A DNA stretch of 64,000 nt from an uncultured Gammaproteobacteria bacterium (lineage in GTDB: Bacteria; Pseudomonadota; Gammaproteobacteria; Pseudomonadales; Porticoccaceae): assembly GCA_913058345.1 (NCBI GenBank), contig CAJXQR010000001.1, positions 62,001 through 126,000 of the forward strand. The letters are read 5' to 3'. The position numbers were made by a program, and so were the translations under genes. Shown here in pieces: positions 55,258-64,000 of this stretch; within the stretch, counting starts at the first letter, position 1; every line of letters starts with the position of its first letter. Under the pieces are notes generated by a model. That model saw only the letters and a program-made list of their open reading frames with translations. It did no database searches and was not told the DNA's origin.

Positions 55258-58200
55258 ATGCTGACTCTCCGTGGCGCTCCAGCCTTATCCCCTTTTCGCA
55301 GTCAGAAATTACTTGCTGTACTTCGTTCGATTCAGCCGGCTGTCAGTAAGCTAAGCGCTGAATATATTCACCTCGCCGATGTGAGCAAAGCGTTGACGGA
55401 GGCCGAGCTGACAACCCTTGAGGCCTTGCTTCGCTATGGTCCTGTGAGTGATGGTGGGACGTCTTGCGGGGAAACTCGGGCCTCTCAACATTGTTTGCGT
55501 TGCATCGTGCTGCCACGGCCGGGAACCATTTCACCCTGGTCGAGCAAGGCAACTGATATTGCCCATAATACGGGCCTTAGCAATATTAAACGTCTAGAGC
55601 GGGGTGTGATTTATCATCTCGAGACTCGAACCCAGCTCGAGTCACAGGAGAAGCAAGCGCTGACAGCAGTTCTTCACGATCGCATGACTGAGACTGTCTT
55701 TGACGAGTTAAATGAGGCTGAACAGCTCTTTGTTGACCATAAGGCCAAACCGATGACCCTGGTTGATGTATTGGGTGGTGGGCGCGAAGCACTGGTCGCA
55801 GCGAACACCGATTTAGGCCTGGCCCTGGCCGAGGATGAAATTGATTATTTAGTGGCGAATTTTATTAGCCTCGGTCGCAACCCTGTCGATGTCGAACTGA
55901 TGATGTTTGCCCAGGCCAACTCTGAGCACTGTCGACATAAAATCTTTAATGCCAGCTGGACGCTCGACGGCAAAGAACAGGAAAACTCCCTGTTTGGCAT
56001 GATTCGAAATACCAATGCGTTGGGCGGCGAGAAGGTGTTGTCGGCTTATTCCGATAACGCTGCTGTGGTCGTCGGTAGTCAAGCGGGCCGGTTTTTCCCC
56101 GACCCCGCATCGACAACCTATGGTTACTCACTGGAAGATATTCATCTGCTGATGAAGGTTGAAACTCATAATCACCCGACAGCGATTGCGCCTTTTCCCG
56201 GTGCAGGCACAGGTTCTGGCGGTGAGATTCGTGACGAAGGGGCCGTTGGCCGTGGCTCAAAGCCGAAGGCGGGCTTGAGTGGCTTCAGTGTCTCTAACTT
56301 GCGTATTCCCAATTTTATTCAGCCCTGGGAAGACGATTACGGCAAGCCGGGACGGATAGTCTCAGGCCTCGATATTATGCTTGAAGGTCCCATTGGCGGT
56401 GCTGCCTTTAATAACGAATTTGGTCGCCCCAACCTCTGTGGCTATTTTCGCACCTTCGAGCAAGACGTGGCCGGTGAGCGCAGGGGCTACCACAAGCCCA
56501 TAATGATCGCCGGTGGTTACGGCAATATTCGTGCAGACCATGTTGATAAGCCACCTTTCGCACCGGGGCATAAACTGGTGGTATTGGGTGGCCCCGCGAT
56601 GCTGATTGGCCTCGGTGGTGGCGCGGCGTCCTCGATGGCGACCGGTAGTAGCAGCGAGGACCTCGACTTTGCCTCGGTGCAGCGGCAAAACCCCGAAATT
56701 GAACGTCGCTGTCAGGAAGTTATCGACCGCTGCTGGCAGTTGGGTGATGACAACCCTCTGGCCTTTATTCACGATGTTGGGGCCGGGGGGCTTTCCAATG
56801 CGCTGCCCGAGTTGGTAAAAGATGGCGGTTGTGGTGGCAGTTTTGAACTGCGTGCCGTGCCCAATGCTGAGCCGGGTATGTCGCCACTGGAAATTTGGTG
56901 CAATGAAGCCCAGGAGCGGTATGTGCTGGCGATTGCCCCAGAACAACTGGATGTTTTCGTCGCCATTTGCGAGCGTGAGCGCTGCCCCTACGCGGTGGTC
57001 GGCGAGTCGACCCAAGAGCAGATGTTGACGGTGAAAGATAGCGAGTTTAATAACTCACCCGTCGATTTGCCCATGTCAGTGCTGTTTGGCAAAGCGCCGA
57101 AAATGCATCGCGAAGCCGACAAGCACGCTCTCGCGTTAGCACCTATAGCCCTTGATAATGTAGACCTGAGCGAAGCCGTCGAGCGAGTACTCAGTCATCC
57201 CACTGTGGCGAGCAAGAGCTTCCTTATTACCATTGGCGATCGCTCGATTACCGGCATGGTGGTGCGAGATCAAATGGTGGGTCCATGGCAGGTGCCAGTG
57301 GCCGATTGCGCTGTTACGACGGTGTCTTACGACAGCTTTGCCGGTGAGGCCATGGCTATGGGTGAGCGCACGCCGCTGGCCTTAATTGACGCCGCCGCAT
57401 CGGCACGCATGGCGGTGGGCGAGTCGCTGACTAATATTGCCGCCACGCGCATTGGCCAGCTAATCGATATTAAATTATCAGCGAACTGGATGTGCGCTGC
57501 AGGTCATCAAGGTGAAGATGAAAAGCTTTATCGTGCGGTTGAAGCCGTGGGCATGGAATTGTGCCCGGCTCTAGGCATCACCATTCCGGTCGGTAAAGAT
57601 TCGATGTCCATGCGCACGGCCTGGCAGCAAGATGGTCAAGACCGAGCTGTCACCTCGCCACTGTCGCTGATCATTACCGCCTTTTCTCCGGTGCTCGATG
57701 TGCGTAAAACGCTGACACCCCAACTTCAGGCGGGCAATGTTGATACCACCCTGCTGTATGTGGATTTGGGTCTGGGTCAATACCGTGTTGGTGGTTCTGT
57801 GCTAGCTCAGGTTTACGGACAAACCGGTGATAACTGCCCTGACCTTGATAATCCTCAACTGTTCAAAGGCTTTTTTGAAGCCATGCAGGCCTGTCTGGAA
57901 GCTGGTGAACTGCTGGCCTATCACGATCGCTCCGACGGCGGCCTGTTGGCGACATTGCTAGAAATGAGTTTTGCCGGTCACTGCGGTATTTCAGTGCAGT
58001 TACCTGATGGCGCGAGCGCTTTAGAAACGCTGTTTGCGGAGGAGTTAGGTGCAGTCTTACAAATTGAAACAGCGCTACTGGGTTCTGTTTTGCAGCGTTT
58101 TAAGGCCGCTGGCCTGGGGGCATATTGTCACGCCATTGGTACAACCAATAAGTCGGACCGCATAGAAATCAGCAATGCCAGTAGCCTGCTTGTTTCACAG

Positions 58201-59157
58201 CCGCGGGTCAGCTTGCAGCAATGTTGGGCGCAAACCAGCTATCGCATGCAAGCGTTGCGCGATAACCCCGTTTGTGCGCAGGAAGAGTTTGAGCAAATTG
58301 CTAATACGGATCCTGGTTTAAGTGTAAAACTCAGTTTTGATGTCAACGATGATGTGAGTGCACCATTTGTTAATAGTGGGCTCAAGCCTCGTATTGCTGT
58401 ACTACGTGAACAGGGCGTTAACGGCCAGGTTGAAATGGCTGCCGCCTTTGACCGGGCTGGTTTTTCAGCTGTCGATGTGCATATGAGCGACATTATTGCC
58501 GGTCGTGTCGACCTCGCCGATTTTAAAGGCATGGTTGCCTGCGGTGGTTTTTCCTACGGCGACGTCCTGGGTGCTGGTGAGGGATGGGCAAAAACCATCC
58601 TCTATAACTCAGCTGTCAGAGATATGTTTGCAGGTTTTTTCGAACGTGATGATAGCTTTAGTTTGGGTGTTTGCAATGGCTGCCAAATGTTGTCCAACCT
58701 CAAGTCATTAATTCCCGGTGCTGGCTTGTGGCCACGCTTTGTTCGCAATACCTCTGAGCAATTTGAAGCACGTGTTGCTCTGGTTAGAGTGGAATCCTCA
58801 CCCTCCATCTTTTTGCAAGATATGGCTGGTTCACACATGCCGGTGGCCATCGCTCATGGGGAGGGCAGGGCGGAATTTGCTGACGCCCAAGCTTTCGAGG
58901 CTTTAAATACTTCGGGCCTTGCCGCGCTACGCTATATTGATAACGAGCTTAATGTCACGCAACGTTATCCCGCTAACCCCAATGGTTCACCCGCAGGGAT
59001 TGGTGGAGTGACTTCTGAAGATGGACGGGTGACATTAATGATGCCCCACCCCGAGCGCGTGTACCGTGCGGTGACTAATTCCTGGTATCCGGATGACTGG
59101 AGTGAAGACGGCGCATGGATGCGCTTGTTTAGAAATGCGAGAGTTTTTGTACAATGA
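55258..59157 (+). CDS. purL: Phosphoribosylformylglycinamidine synthase (large single-chain form)
   Basis: 1299 aa, the size of the proteobacterial fused enzyme; fourth step of purine synthesis (FGAR + Gln + ATP to FGAM). An N-terminal PurS-like domain (1–150) leads into two AIRS-like halves with [37 protein letters not shown] and [17 protein letters not shown]. The C-terminal class I glutaminase has Cys in [10 protein letters not shown] and His/Glu in [13 protein letters not shown] 55258 is used rather than the TTG one codon before. Monocistronic or followed by the thioredoxin gene 56 bp later. Confidence 0.97.
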   Translation: MLTLRGAPALSPFRSQKLLAVLRSIQPAVSKLSAEYIHLADVSKALTEAELTTLEALLRYGPVSDGGTSCGETRASQHCLRCIVLPRPGTISPWSSKATDIAHNTGLSNIKRLERGVIYHLETRTQLESQEKQALTAVLHDRMTETVFDELNEAEQLFVDHKAKPMTLVDVLGGGREALVAANTDLGLALAEDEIDYLVANFISLGRNPVDVELMMFAQANSEHCRHKIFNASWTLDGKEQENSLFGMIRNTNALGGEKVLSAYSDNAAVVVGSQAGRFFPDPASTTYGYSLEDIHLLMKVETHNHPTAIAPFPGAGTGSGGEIRDEGAVGRGSKPKAGLSGFSVSNLRIPNFIQPWEDDYGKPGRIVSGLDIMLEGPIGGAAFNNEFGRPNLCGYFRTFEQDVAGERRGYHKPIMIAGGYGNIRADHVDKPPFAPGHKLVVLGGPAMLIGLGGGAASSMATGSSSEDLDFASVQRQNPEIERRCQEVIDRCWQLGDDNPLAFIHDVGAGGLSNALPELVKDGGCGGSFELRAVPNAEPGMSPLEIWCNEAQERYVLAIAPEQLDVFVAICERERCPYAVVGESTQEQMLTVKDSEFNNSPVDLPMSVLFGKAPKMHREADKHALALAPIALDNVDLSEAVERVLSHPTVASKSFLITIGDRSITGMVVRDQMVGPWQVPVADCAVTTVSYDSFAGEAMAMGERTPLALIDAAASARMAVGESLTNIAATRIGQLIDIKLSANWMCAAGHQGEDEKLYRAVEAVGMELCPALGITIPVGKDSMSMRTAWQQDGQDRAVTSPLSLIITAFSPVLDVRKTLTPQLQAGNVDTTLLYVDLGLGQYRVGGSVLAQVYGQTGDNCPDLDNPQLFKGFFEAMQACLEAGELLAYHDRSDGGLLATLLEMSFAGHCGISVQLPDGASALETLFAEELGAVLQIETALLGSVLQRFKAAGLGAYCHAIGTTNKSDRIEISNASSLLVSQPRVSLQQCWAQTSYRMQALRDNPVCAQEEFEQIANTDPGLSVKLSFDVNDDVSAPFVNSGLKPRIAVLREQGVNGQVEMAAAFDRAGFSAVDVHMSDIIAGRVDLADFKGMVACGGFSYGDVLGAGEGWAKTILYNSAVRDMFAGFFERDDSFSLGVCNGCQMLSNLKSLIPGAGLWPRFVRNTSEQFEARVALVRVESSPSIFLQDMAGSHMPVAIAHGEGRAEFADAQAFEALNTSGLAALRYIDNELNVTQRYPANPNGSPAGIGGVTSEDGRVTLMMPHPERVYRAVTNSWYPDDWSEDGAWMRLFRNARVFVQ

Positions 59158-59213
59158 ATAAGCGAACAGGCATTTTGGCCAGTGGTTCGCAGGTATCTGA
59201 GGGAGTTGCAACG

Positions 59214-60068
59214 ATGTCTGAACATATAATTGATGTTAACGAGCAGAATTTTCAAACCGCTGTGCTCGAAGAGTCGAGTCAGCGGCTGGTGGTTATCGAC
59301 TTTTGGGCTGACTGGTGTGCACCCTGTAAAGCTTTAATGCCGGTACTGGAAAAACTTGCCCATGAATATGCGGGGCAGTTTGTATTGGCAAAAGTGAATG
59401 CGGATGAACAGCAGAACATTTCTGGACAGTTTGGTATTCGCAGCTTGCCGACGGTTATTTTTATGAAAGAGGGCCAGCCGATTGATGCCTTTCAGGGCGC
59501 GAAGAGCGAGAAAGAAATTCGTGAAGTACTCGATAAACATTTGCCCAAACCGTGGGACGCTCAACTGGAACAAGCCCAGCAAATGTTGGCTGATAAAGAT
59601 TATCAGGCGGCTTTGGAAACCCTACGCCGCGCCTATAAAGACTCTGAGCAACGCTATGATATTGCCCTGTCATTAGCGTTCGCCCTGATTGAAATGAACC
59701 GTTGTGATGAGGCGCAAACGGTGATGGATACCATTGCTTTTGTCGATAGAGAGGCCCATTACGACCGTCTTCTTGCCAGCCTTGAACTCAAACGGGAAGC
59801 GGGTAAATCCCCAGAAATTCAGGCTCTGGAAGAGCAACTCAATAATGACCCCGACAATTTACAGCTTGCTTACCAATTGGCGGTGCAATTCAGTCAAAAT
59901 AATCAATTCAAGGAAGCGCTCGATCTCTTACTTATGGTGCTTAAGGACGATAAAGAATTTCAGGAAGGTGCTGCCAAAAAGGCCTATCTCGATGTGTTGG
60001 CAGCGATGGGCAAGGGTGAGCCACTAGCGATTGAGTACCAGCGTAAATTTTTTAATATGCTGTATTAA
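59214..60068 (+). CDS. YbbN/CnoX-type thioredoxin with TPR domain
   Basis: 284 aa. A thioredoxin domain (1–110) with active site WADWCAPCKALMP and the cis-Pro loop SLPTVIFM is followed by a tetratricopeptide-like C-terminal domain of helical pairs (YDIALSLAFALIEMNRCDEA ... YQLAVQFSQNNQFKEAL). Such proteins protect substrates from oxidative aggregation and hand them to GroEL or DnaK in E. coli. This one keeps a full CxxC, so it may be an active oxidoreductase. ATG 59214 has GAGGGAG upstream; a 20-codon extension to 59154 overlapping purL is rejected. Confidence 0.9.
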   Translation: MSEHIIDVNEQNFQTAVLEESSQRLVVIDFWADWCAPCKALMPVLEKLAHEYAGQFVLAKVNADEQQNISGQFGIRSLPTVIFMKEGQPIDAFQGAKSEKEIREVLDKHLPKPWDAQLEQAQQMLADKDYQAALETLRRAYKDSEQRYDIALSLAFALIEMNRCDEAQTVMDTIAFVDREAHYDRLLASLELKREAGKSPEIQALEEQLNNDPDNLQLAYQLAVQFSQNNQFKEALDLLLMVLKDDKEFQEGAAKKAYLDVLAAMGKGEPLAIEYQRKFFNMLY

Positions 60069-60078
60069 TGTCCGGTCA

Positions 60079-60426
60079 ATGAATAAATCGGCGCTGAATA
60101 CTCTTTATAAAATAGGCTTTTACGTGCCCGAAAGTCATCTTGAAGCGGTAAAAGATGCACTGTTTAATGCTGGTGCTGGGCGTATCGGTAATTATGATCG
60201 TTGCAGCTGGCAGTGTCTGGGTGAAGGGCAGTTCCGACCCTTAGAGGGCAGCCAGCCAGCGATGGGCAAGCAGGGTACTGTTGAGCATGTGCCTGAATAT
60301 AAAGTTGAATTGGTGTGTGCTAGTGAAAACATCCAGGCTGCCATTGCGGCTTTAAGAAGCAATCATCCTTATGAAGAACCTGCTTACGATGTATTAAAAA
60401 TCAGCGTAAATCCCACAGGTTTTTAA
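60079..60426 (+). CDS. YqfO/NIF3 C-terminal-domain-like protein
   Basis: 115 aa stand-alone version of the domain inserted in some NIF3/YqfO proteins: YKIGFYVPESHLEAVKDALFNAGAGRIGNYDRCSW, then LEGSQPAMG, EYKVELVC and the signature NHPYEEPAYDV. Related to the CutA1-like fold. The metal-site histidines of full-length NIF3 are not in this domain. Function unknown. It starts 10 bp after the YbbN-like stop, so it is probably co-transcribed. Confidence 0.85.
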   Translation: MNKSALNTLYKIGFYVPESHLEAVKDALFNAGAGRIGNYDRCSWQCLGEGQFRPLEGSQPAMGKQGTVEHVPEYKVELVCASENIQAAIAALRSNHPYEEPAYDVLKISVNPTGF

Positions 60427-60484
60427 GTTCCGTTCAATGGTTAATAATGTAATATTTCTTGATCTACGGCAATTAAATTGTCAC

Positions 60485-60517
60485 TTACAATTGTAAATTT
60501 AAGCATCGCCCCCAAAT
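60485..60517 (+). promoter_or_regulatory. Candidate sigma-32 promoter and palindrome before clpB
   Basis: CCCCAAAT at 60510–60517 resembles the RpoH -10 (CCCCATNT); TTGTAAA at 60491–60497 with a 12-base spacer is an acceptable -35. The -35 lies inside a perfect 12-bp palindrome TTACAATTGTAA (60485–60496), which could bind a regulator. clpB starts about 38 bp downstream. Confidence 0.45.
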
Positions 60518-60554
60518 AGGCTGTGAGTCATAAAAGCCCCGATGGAGATGCTCA

Positions 60555-63122
60555 ATGAGACAAGACCGTTTAACCACTCAATTACAAAATGCCCTTGGCG
60601 AAGCCCAGTCCCTGGCTGTTGGCCGTGATCACACGGCCATTGAACCCCTTCATTTAGTGCAGGCATTGCTTAATCAGCAGGGCGGGGCTGTGCGCCCAAT
60701 GCTTGGCCAGGCTGGGTTTGATGTGGCTGGTTTGCAGGCTGAACTCAACAGTAAACTCGATGCCTTGCCGAAAATTCAAAATCCTACAGGGGATGTGAGT
60801 ATTTCGCAGGATTTATCACGGCTACTAAACCTTGCCGATAAATTAGCGCAGCAGCAGGGCGACCAGTTTATTTCTAGTGAAGTTGTTCTCCTTTCATTGT
60901 TTGATAGCAGTGATCAAGCCGGTAAATCTTTAGCGAAATTCGGTGATAAAAAAAGACTTCAAGAGGTGGTGGCTCAAGTACGCGGTGGAGAGTCGGTCAA
61001 TGACCCGGAGGCCGAGGAAAATCGTCAGGCCCTCGATAAGTACACCATTGATCTCACCGAGCGTGCCGAGCAAGGCAAACTCGATCCTGTTATTGGTCGC
61101 GATGATGAAATTCGTCGCACTATTCAAGTTTTGCAACGGCGTACCAAAAATAACCCCGTGTTAATTGGTGAACCCGGTGTCGGTAAAACAGCAATTCTCG
61201 AAGGTTTAGCGCAGCGTATTATTAACGGTGAAGTGCCCGAAGGCTTGAAAGACAAGCGGGTTTTATCACTTGATTTAGGCGCTCTGCTGGCTGGTGCCAA
61301 ATTTCGCGGTGACTTTGAAGAGCGCCTAAAAGCGGTGCTCAATGAGCTTGGTAAACAAGAAGGTCGCATCATTTTGTTTATTGACGAACTGCATACCATG
61401 GTCGGTGCCGGTAAGGCCGAGGGCGCGATGGATGCAGGTAATATGCTTAAACCCGCACTGGCTCGAGGTGAGTTGCACTGTGTTGGCGCTACGACTTTAA
61501 ATGAATACCGCCAGTACATTGAAAAAGATGCGGCTCTGGAAAGACGTTTTCAAAAGGTACTCGTTGACGAGCCCTCTGAGGAAGACACTATCGCCATTTT
61601 ACGTGGCCTAAAAGAGCGCTACGAAGTTCACCACGGTGTTGATATTACCGATTCGGCCATTATTGCCGCGGCTAGATTGTCGCAGCGTTACATTACCGAC
61701 CGGCAATTACCCGACAAGGCAATTGATTTGATTGATGAATCAGCCAGCCGTATTCGCATGGAAATTGACTCTAAACCCGAGGTAATGGATAAACTCGAGC
61801 GGCGTTTGATACAGCTTAAAATTGAACGCGAGGCGATGAAAAAGGATGAAGATGAGGCCTCCAAGAAGCGCCTTGAAAAAATCCAGGACGATATTGCAGA
61901 CATTGAACGTGAGTTTGCCGATCTGGAAGAAACCTGGAAAGCAGAAAAATCGGCCGTGCAGGGTTCTGCCCATATTAAAAGCGAGCTCGAACAGGCGCGT
62001 TTGGACCTGGAGTCAGCGAGACGTAGTGGTAATCTTGAAGTCATGTCACAACTGCAATATGGCCTTATCCCCCAACTTGAGAGTCAGTTAGCGGCAGCTG
62101 ATGATGCGAAAACACTAGAAATGACCTTGTTACGCAATAAAGTGACGGAAGAAGAAATTGCTGAGGTTGTTTCGAAGTGGACAGGAGTCCCTGTCTCAAA
62201 AATGCTCGAAGGCGAGCGCGATAAGCTTCTACGCATGGAAGATGCGCTGCACGAACGTGTGATTGGCCAGGACGAAGCGGTGGTTGCTGTCGCCAATGCG
62301 GTGCGACGTTCGCGAGCCGGTTTATCTGACCCAGGCCGCCCCAACGGTTCTTTTCTGTTTCTTGGCCCCACGGGGGTCGGCAAGACAGAATTGTGTAAGT
62401 CTCTGGCGACTTTTCTATTCGATAGTGATGAGGCCATGGTGCGCATTGATATGTCAGAGTTTATGGAAAAACACTCTGTCGCACGTCTGGTCGGTGCACC
62501 TCCAGGATATGTGGGCTACGAAGAGGGCGGTTATTTAACTGAGGCGGTCAGACGTCGTCCTTATTCTGTGTTGCTACTCGATGAGGTAGAGAAAGCCCAT
62601 CCGGATGTCTTTAACATCCTCTTGCAGGTGCTTGATGATGGTCGCTTAACCGATGGTCAGGGCCGCACTGTGGACTTCCGCAACACGGTCATTGTCATGA
62701 CCTCTAATCTGGGCTCGGATATTATTCAGGAGCTTTCCGGTGAAGAGAACTATGAGTCCATGAAGTCGGCTGTCATGGAGGTTGTCGGTACACACTTTCG
62801 CCCCGAATTCATTAACCGGGTTGATGAGGTGGTCGTTTTCCATCCATTGGCAAGAGAACAAATTCGAGGTATCGCAGATATTCAAATTAGCTTACTGCAG
62901 GAGCGTCTGGCCGAACGGGAGCTTAGCCTTGAACTCGACGAAGATGTGATGGAAATCATTTGCGATGCTGGTTTTGATCCGGTTTACGGTGCGCGCCCAT
63001 TAAAACGAGCGATTCAGCAGTTACTGGAAAATCCGTTGGCCCAGGAGGTTTTGGCTGGCCATTATCACCCAGGCCACACCATACACGTGACATCGAGCGA
63101 AGCAGGCTTAGTTTTTCAATAG
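60555..63122 (+). CDS. clpB: ClpB disaggregase
   Basis: 855 aa Hsp100 that rescues aggregated proteins with DnaK. Clp-N repeats (1–150: [20 protein letters not shown]), AAA-1 with Walker [11 protein letters not shown] and the [20 protein letters not shown] sensor, the long middle coiled coil (about 410–520), and AAA-2 with [12 protein letters not shown] and the pore loop GYVGYEEGG. No P-loop docking IGF motif for ClpP, as expected. The stop codon lies within a 23-bp tandem duplication that leaves the protein end (GLVFQ) unchanged. Confidence 0.97.
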   Translation: MRQDRLTTQLQNALGEAQSLAVGRDHTAIEPLHLVQALLNQQGGAVRPMLGQAGFDVAGLQAELNSKLDALPKIQNPTGDVSISQDLSRLLNLADKLAQQQGDQFISSEVVLLSLFDSSDQAGKSLAKFGDKKRLQEVVAQVRGGESVNDPEAEENRQALDKYTIDLTERAEQGKLDPVIGRDDEIRRTIQVLQRRTKNNPVLIGEPGVGKTAILEGLAQRIINGEVPEGLKDKRVLSLDLGALLAGAKFRGDFEERLKAVLNELGKQEGRIILFIDELHTMVGAGKAEGAMDAGNMLKPALARGELHCVGATTLNEYRQYIEKDAALERRFQKVLVDEPSEEDTIAILRGLKERYEVHHGVDITDSAIIAAARLSQRYITDRQLPDKAIDLIDESASRIRMEIDSKPEVMDKLERRLIQLKIEREAMKKDEDEASKKRLEKIQDDIADIEREFADLEETWKAEKSAVQGSAHIKSELEQARLDLESARRSGNLEVMSQLQYGLIPQLESQLAAADDAKTLEMTLLRNKVTEEEIAEVVSKWTGVPVSKMLEGERDKLLRMEDALHERVIGQDEAVVAVANAVRRSRAGLSDPGRPNGSFLFLGPTGVGKTELCKSLATFLFDSDEAMVRIDMSEFMEKHSVARLVGAPPGYVGYEEGGYLTEAVRRRPYSVLLLDEVEKAHPDVFNILLQVLDDGRLTDGQGRTVDFRNTVIVMTSNLGSDIIQELSGEENYESMKSAVMEVVGTHFRPEFINRVDEVVVFHPLAREQIRGIADIQISLLQERLAERELSLELDEDVMEIICDAGFDPVYGARPLKRAIQQLLENPLAQEVLAGHYHPGHTIHVTSSEAGLVFQ

Positions 63123-63144
63123 AAGCAGGCTTAGTTTTTCAATA
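63099..63144 (+). repeat. Perfect 23-bp tandem duplication across the clpB stop
   Basis: Copies 63099–63121 and 63122–63144 are identical (both end in TTTTTCAATA). The first copy codes the last residues of ClpB; its stop TAG is made by the junction with the second copy. Removing one copy would give the same protein ending in TAA. Confidence 0.95.
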
Positions 63145-63164
63145 AATGATCTTTGCTTAAATTG

Positions 63165-63202
63165 GCCCCCGGGTGCGAGTCAGTACAGCGGGGGCTTTAT
63201 TT
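63165..63202 (+). terminator. Probable terminator of clpB
   Basis: GCCCCCG (63165–63171) pairs with CGGGGGC (63189–63195), loop of 17 bases, followed by TTTATTT. The loop is long, so efficiency is uncertain. Confidence 0.6.
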
Positions 63203-63350
63203 GAGTGTTATCTTCTTACTCGTTTTCCAGCTCACACAAACGACTTGTCAAGACACTTATGTTTACTAGCTCTCAGACTGGTGGCCTAAGTATTGGTTGT
63301 GCCGGAAGCTTGAATTAGACTCAGGCCGTTCAATTTCTGGAAAGCAATTT

Positions 63351-64000
63351 GTGACTCTGTTTCGACAGTTATTAAACGCCATGCTGGCGGCCATGCTCCT
63401 TCTTTACATCGGTAATATCGCCGTTGGTTTGAGCAATGGTAAAAGTCTGGTGGAACATCAAATGCGCAGTCACGTTGAGGATACGGCCACCTCTATAGCG
63501 CTTTCGATGACGCAATCGACGAACAGCCTGGATATCCCTGCTTTTCAGGCAGTGCTCAGTGCAGTGTCTGACAAGGGCTTTTATCGGCGCATCTATTTTC
63601 GTGATGTTATTGGTAACTTGATCATCGATAAAGACTTCGCCGGGGCAAAGCACACAGCACCCCGCTGGTTTGCCAGCTTAGTTGCCCTGTCGACCTATGA
63701 GGGCTCGGCAGAAGTGTCGTCTGGGTGGACCAAACTTGGCACAGTGGTGGTGGTGAGTGACCCCGGCCACGCCTACAATAATTTATGGCATTTTGCACTG
63801 GAGCAATTGGCCTGGTTTACACTGGTGAGTGTTCTTATCAGCTTGCTTTTATGGCTTACTTTACGTCACCTTCTCAGCCCTCTGCGGGCACTTGAGGTGC
63901 AAGTGAATAATATTAGCCGCCAAGATTTTGTCGAACAGGCAGTTTTACCCCGTACGCGAGAGTTGGCCAACCTGGCCACTGCGGTGAATCGTATGTCTGT
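63351..64000 (+). CDS. LapD-like c-di-GMP receptor, N-terminal part (cut by window end)
   Basis: Open frame from GTG 63351 (GGAAAG upstream) to the window end, 216 codons seen, no stop. The first membrane segment (about residues 8–28) is followed by a periplasmic LapD/MoxY-N domain: SHVEDTATSIALSMTQ, GFYRRIYFRDVIGNLI, APRWFASLV and SSGWTKLGTVVVVSDPG. A second membrane segment (about 148–172) and the start of a HAMP domain (LRHLLSPLRALEVQV) come next. In Pseudomonas LapD senses c-di-GMP and controls the LapG protease and adhesin release. GGDEF/EAL domains are expected beyond the edge. Confidence 0.85.
   Translation, partial: MTLFRQLLNAMLAAMLLLYIGNIAVGLSNGKSLVEHQMRSHVEDTATSIALSMTQSTNSLDIPAFQAVLSAVSDKGFYRRIYFRDVIGNLIIDKDFAGAKHTAPRWFASLVALSTYEGSAEVSSGWTKLGTVVVVSDPGHAYNNLWHFALEQLAWFTLVSVLISLLLWLTLRHLLSPLRALEVQVNNISRQDFVEQAVLPRTRELANLATAVNRMS

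Noticed and set aside
63372-63653. Minus-strand ORF near the right edge
   Set aside because: It is antisense to the LapD-like reading frame, whose protein is clearly recognisable.

Overview
The window is a chromosomal segment of a gammaproteobacterium. Three conserved blocks point to the Pseudomonas/Cellvibrio side of the class: tRNA-Leu–tig–clpP–clpX–lon–hupB–ppiD; mltD | gloB | methyltransferase–rnhA–dnaQ; and cysI–DUF934. A FimL-like twitching protein, a LapD-like c-di-GMP receptor and the intermediate GC content fit a marine, Spongiibacter/Zhongshania-like bacterium, but the genus is an inference. I see no phage, transposon or CRISPR array.

Layout. 0–5.8 kb: a CusCBA-type Cu(I)/Ag(I) efflux operon. 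5.8–8.8 kb: a tightly packed operon with a PRPP-synthetase-like protein, a small membrane protein, an AI-2E/PerM permease and a methyltransferase. 8.9–10.9 kb: a repeat-built lipoprotein, then a phosphomannose-isomerase-like cupin protein. 11.1–19.7 kb: tRNA-Leu and the protein-quality-control block, with a good sigma-32-type promoter before lon. 19.8–24.3 kb: cell-wall, glyoxalase and nuclease genes. 24.7–33.0 kb: fimL-like, sohB, a cation/proton antiporter, sulfite reductase and an MFS carrier.

33.0–46.0 kb is the accessory metabolic region. A leftward operon (dehydrogenase, crotonase, BadI-like ring hydrolase, BadH-like dehydrogenase) faces a divergent MarR regulator, as in anaerobe-type cyclohexanecarboxylate degradation to pimeloyl-CoA. 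After tadA and mltF come five consecutive paralogous acyl-CoA dehydrogenases in one rightward array, ended by a strong terminator.

46–50 kb looks like a zinc-starvation locus: a His-rich ZnuD-like TonB receptor preceded by a DksA paralogue that has lost half of its zinc-finger cysteines, with a near-consensus Zur box upstream. 50–54.8 kb is the prkA–yeaH–spoVR stress module. 55–64 kb holds purL, a YbbN-type thioredoxin, a NIF3-C-terminal-like protein, clpB (with a 23-bp tandem duplication across its stop codon) and the start of a lapD-like gene cut by the window edge.

The most rewarding parts are the alicyclic-acid region with its dehydrogenase array and unusual active-site residues, and the putative Zur-controlled locus. 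Everything is read by eye from sequence; no database search was run.
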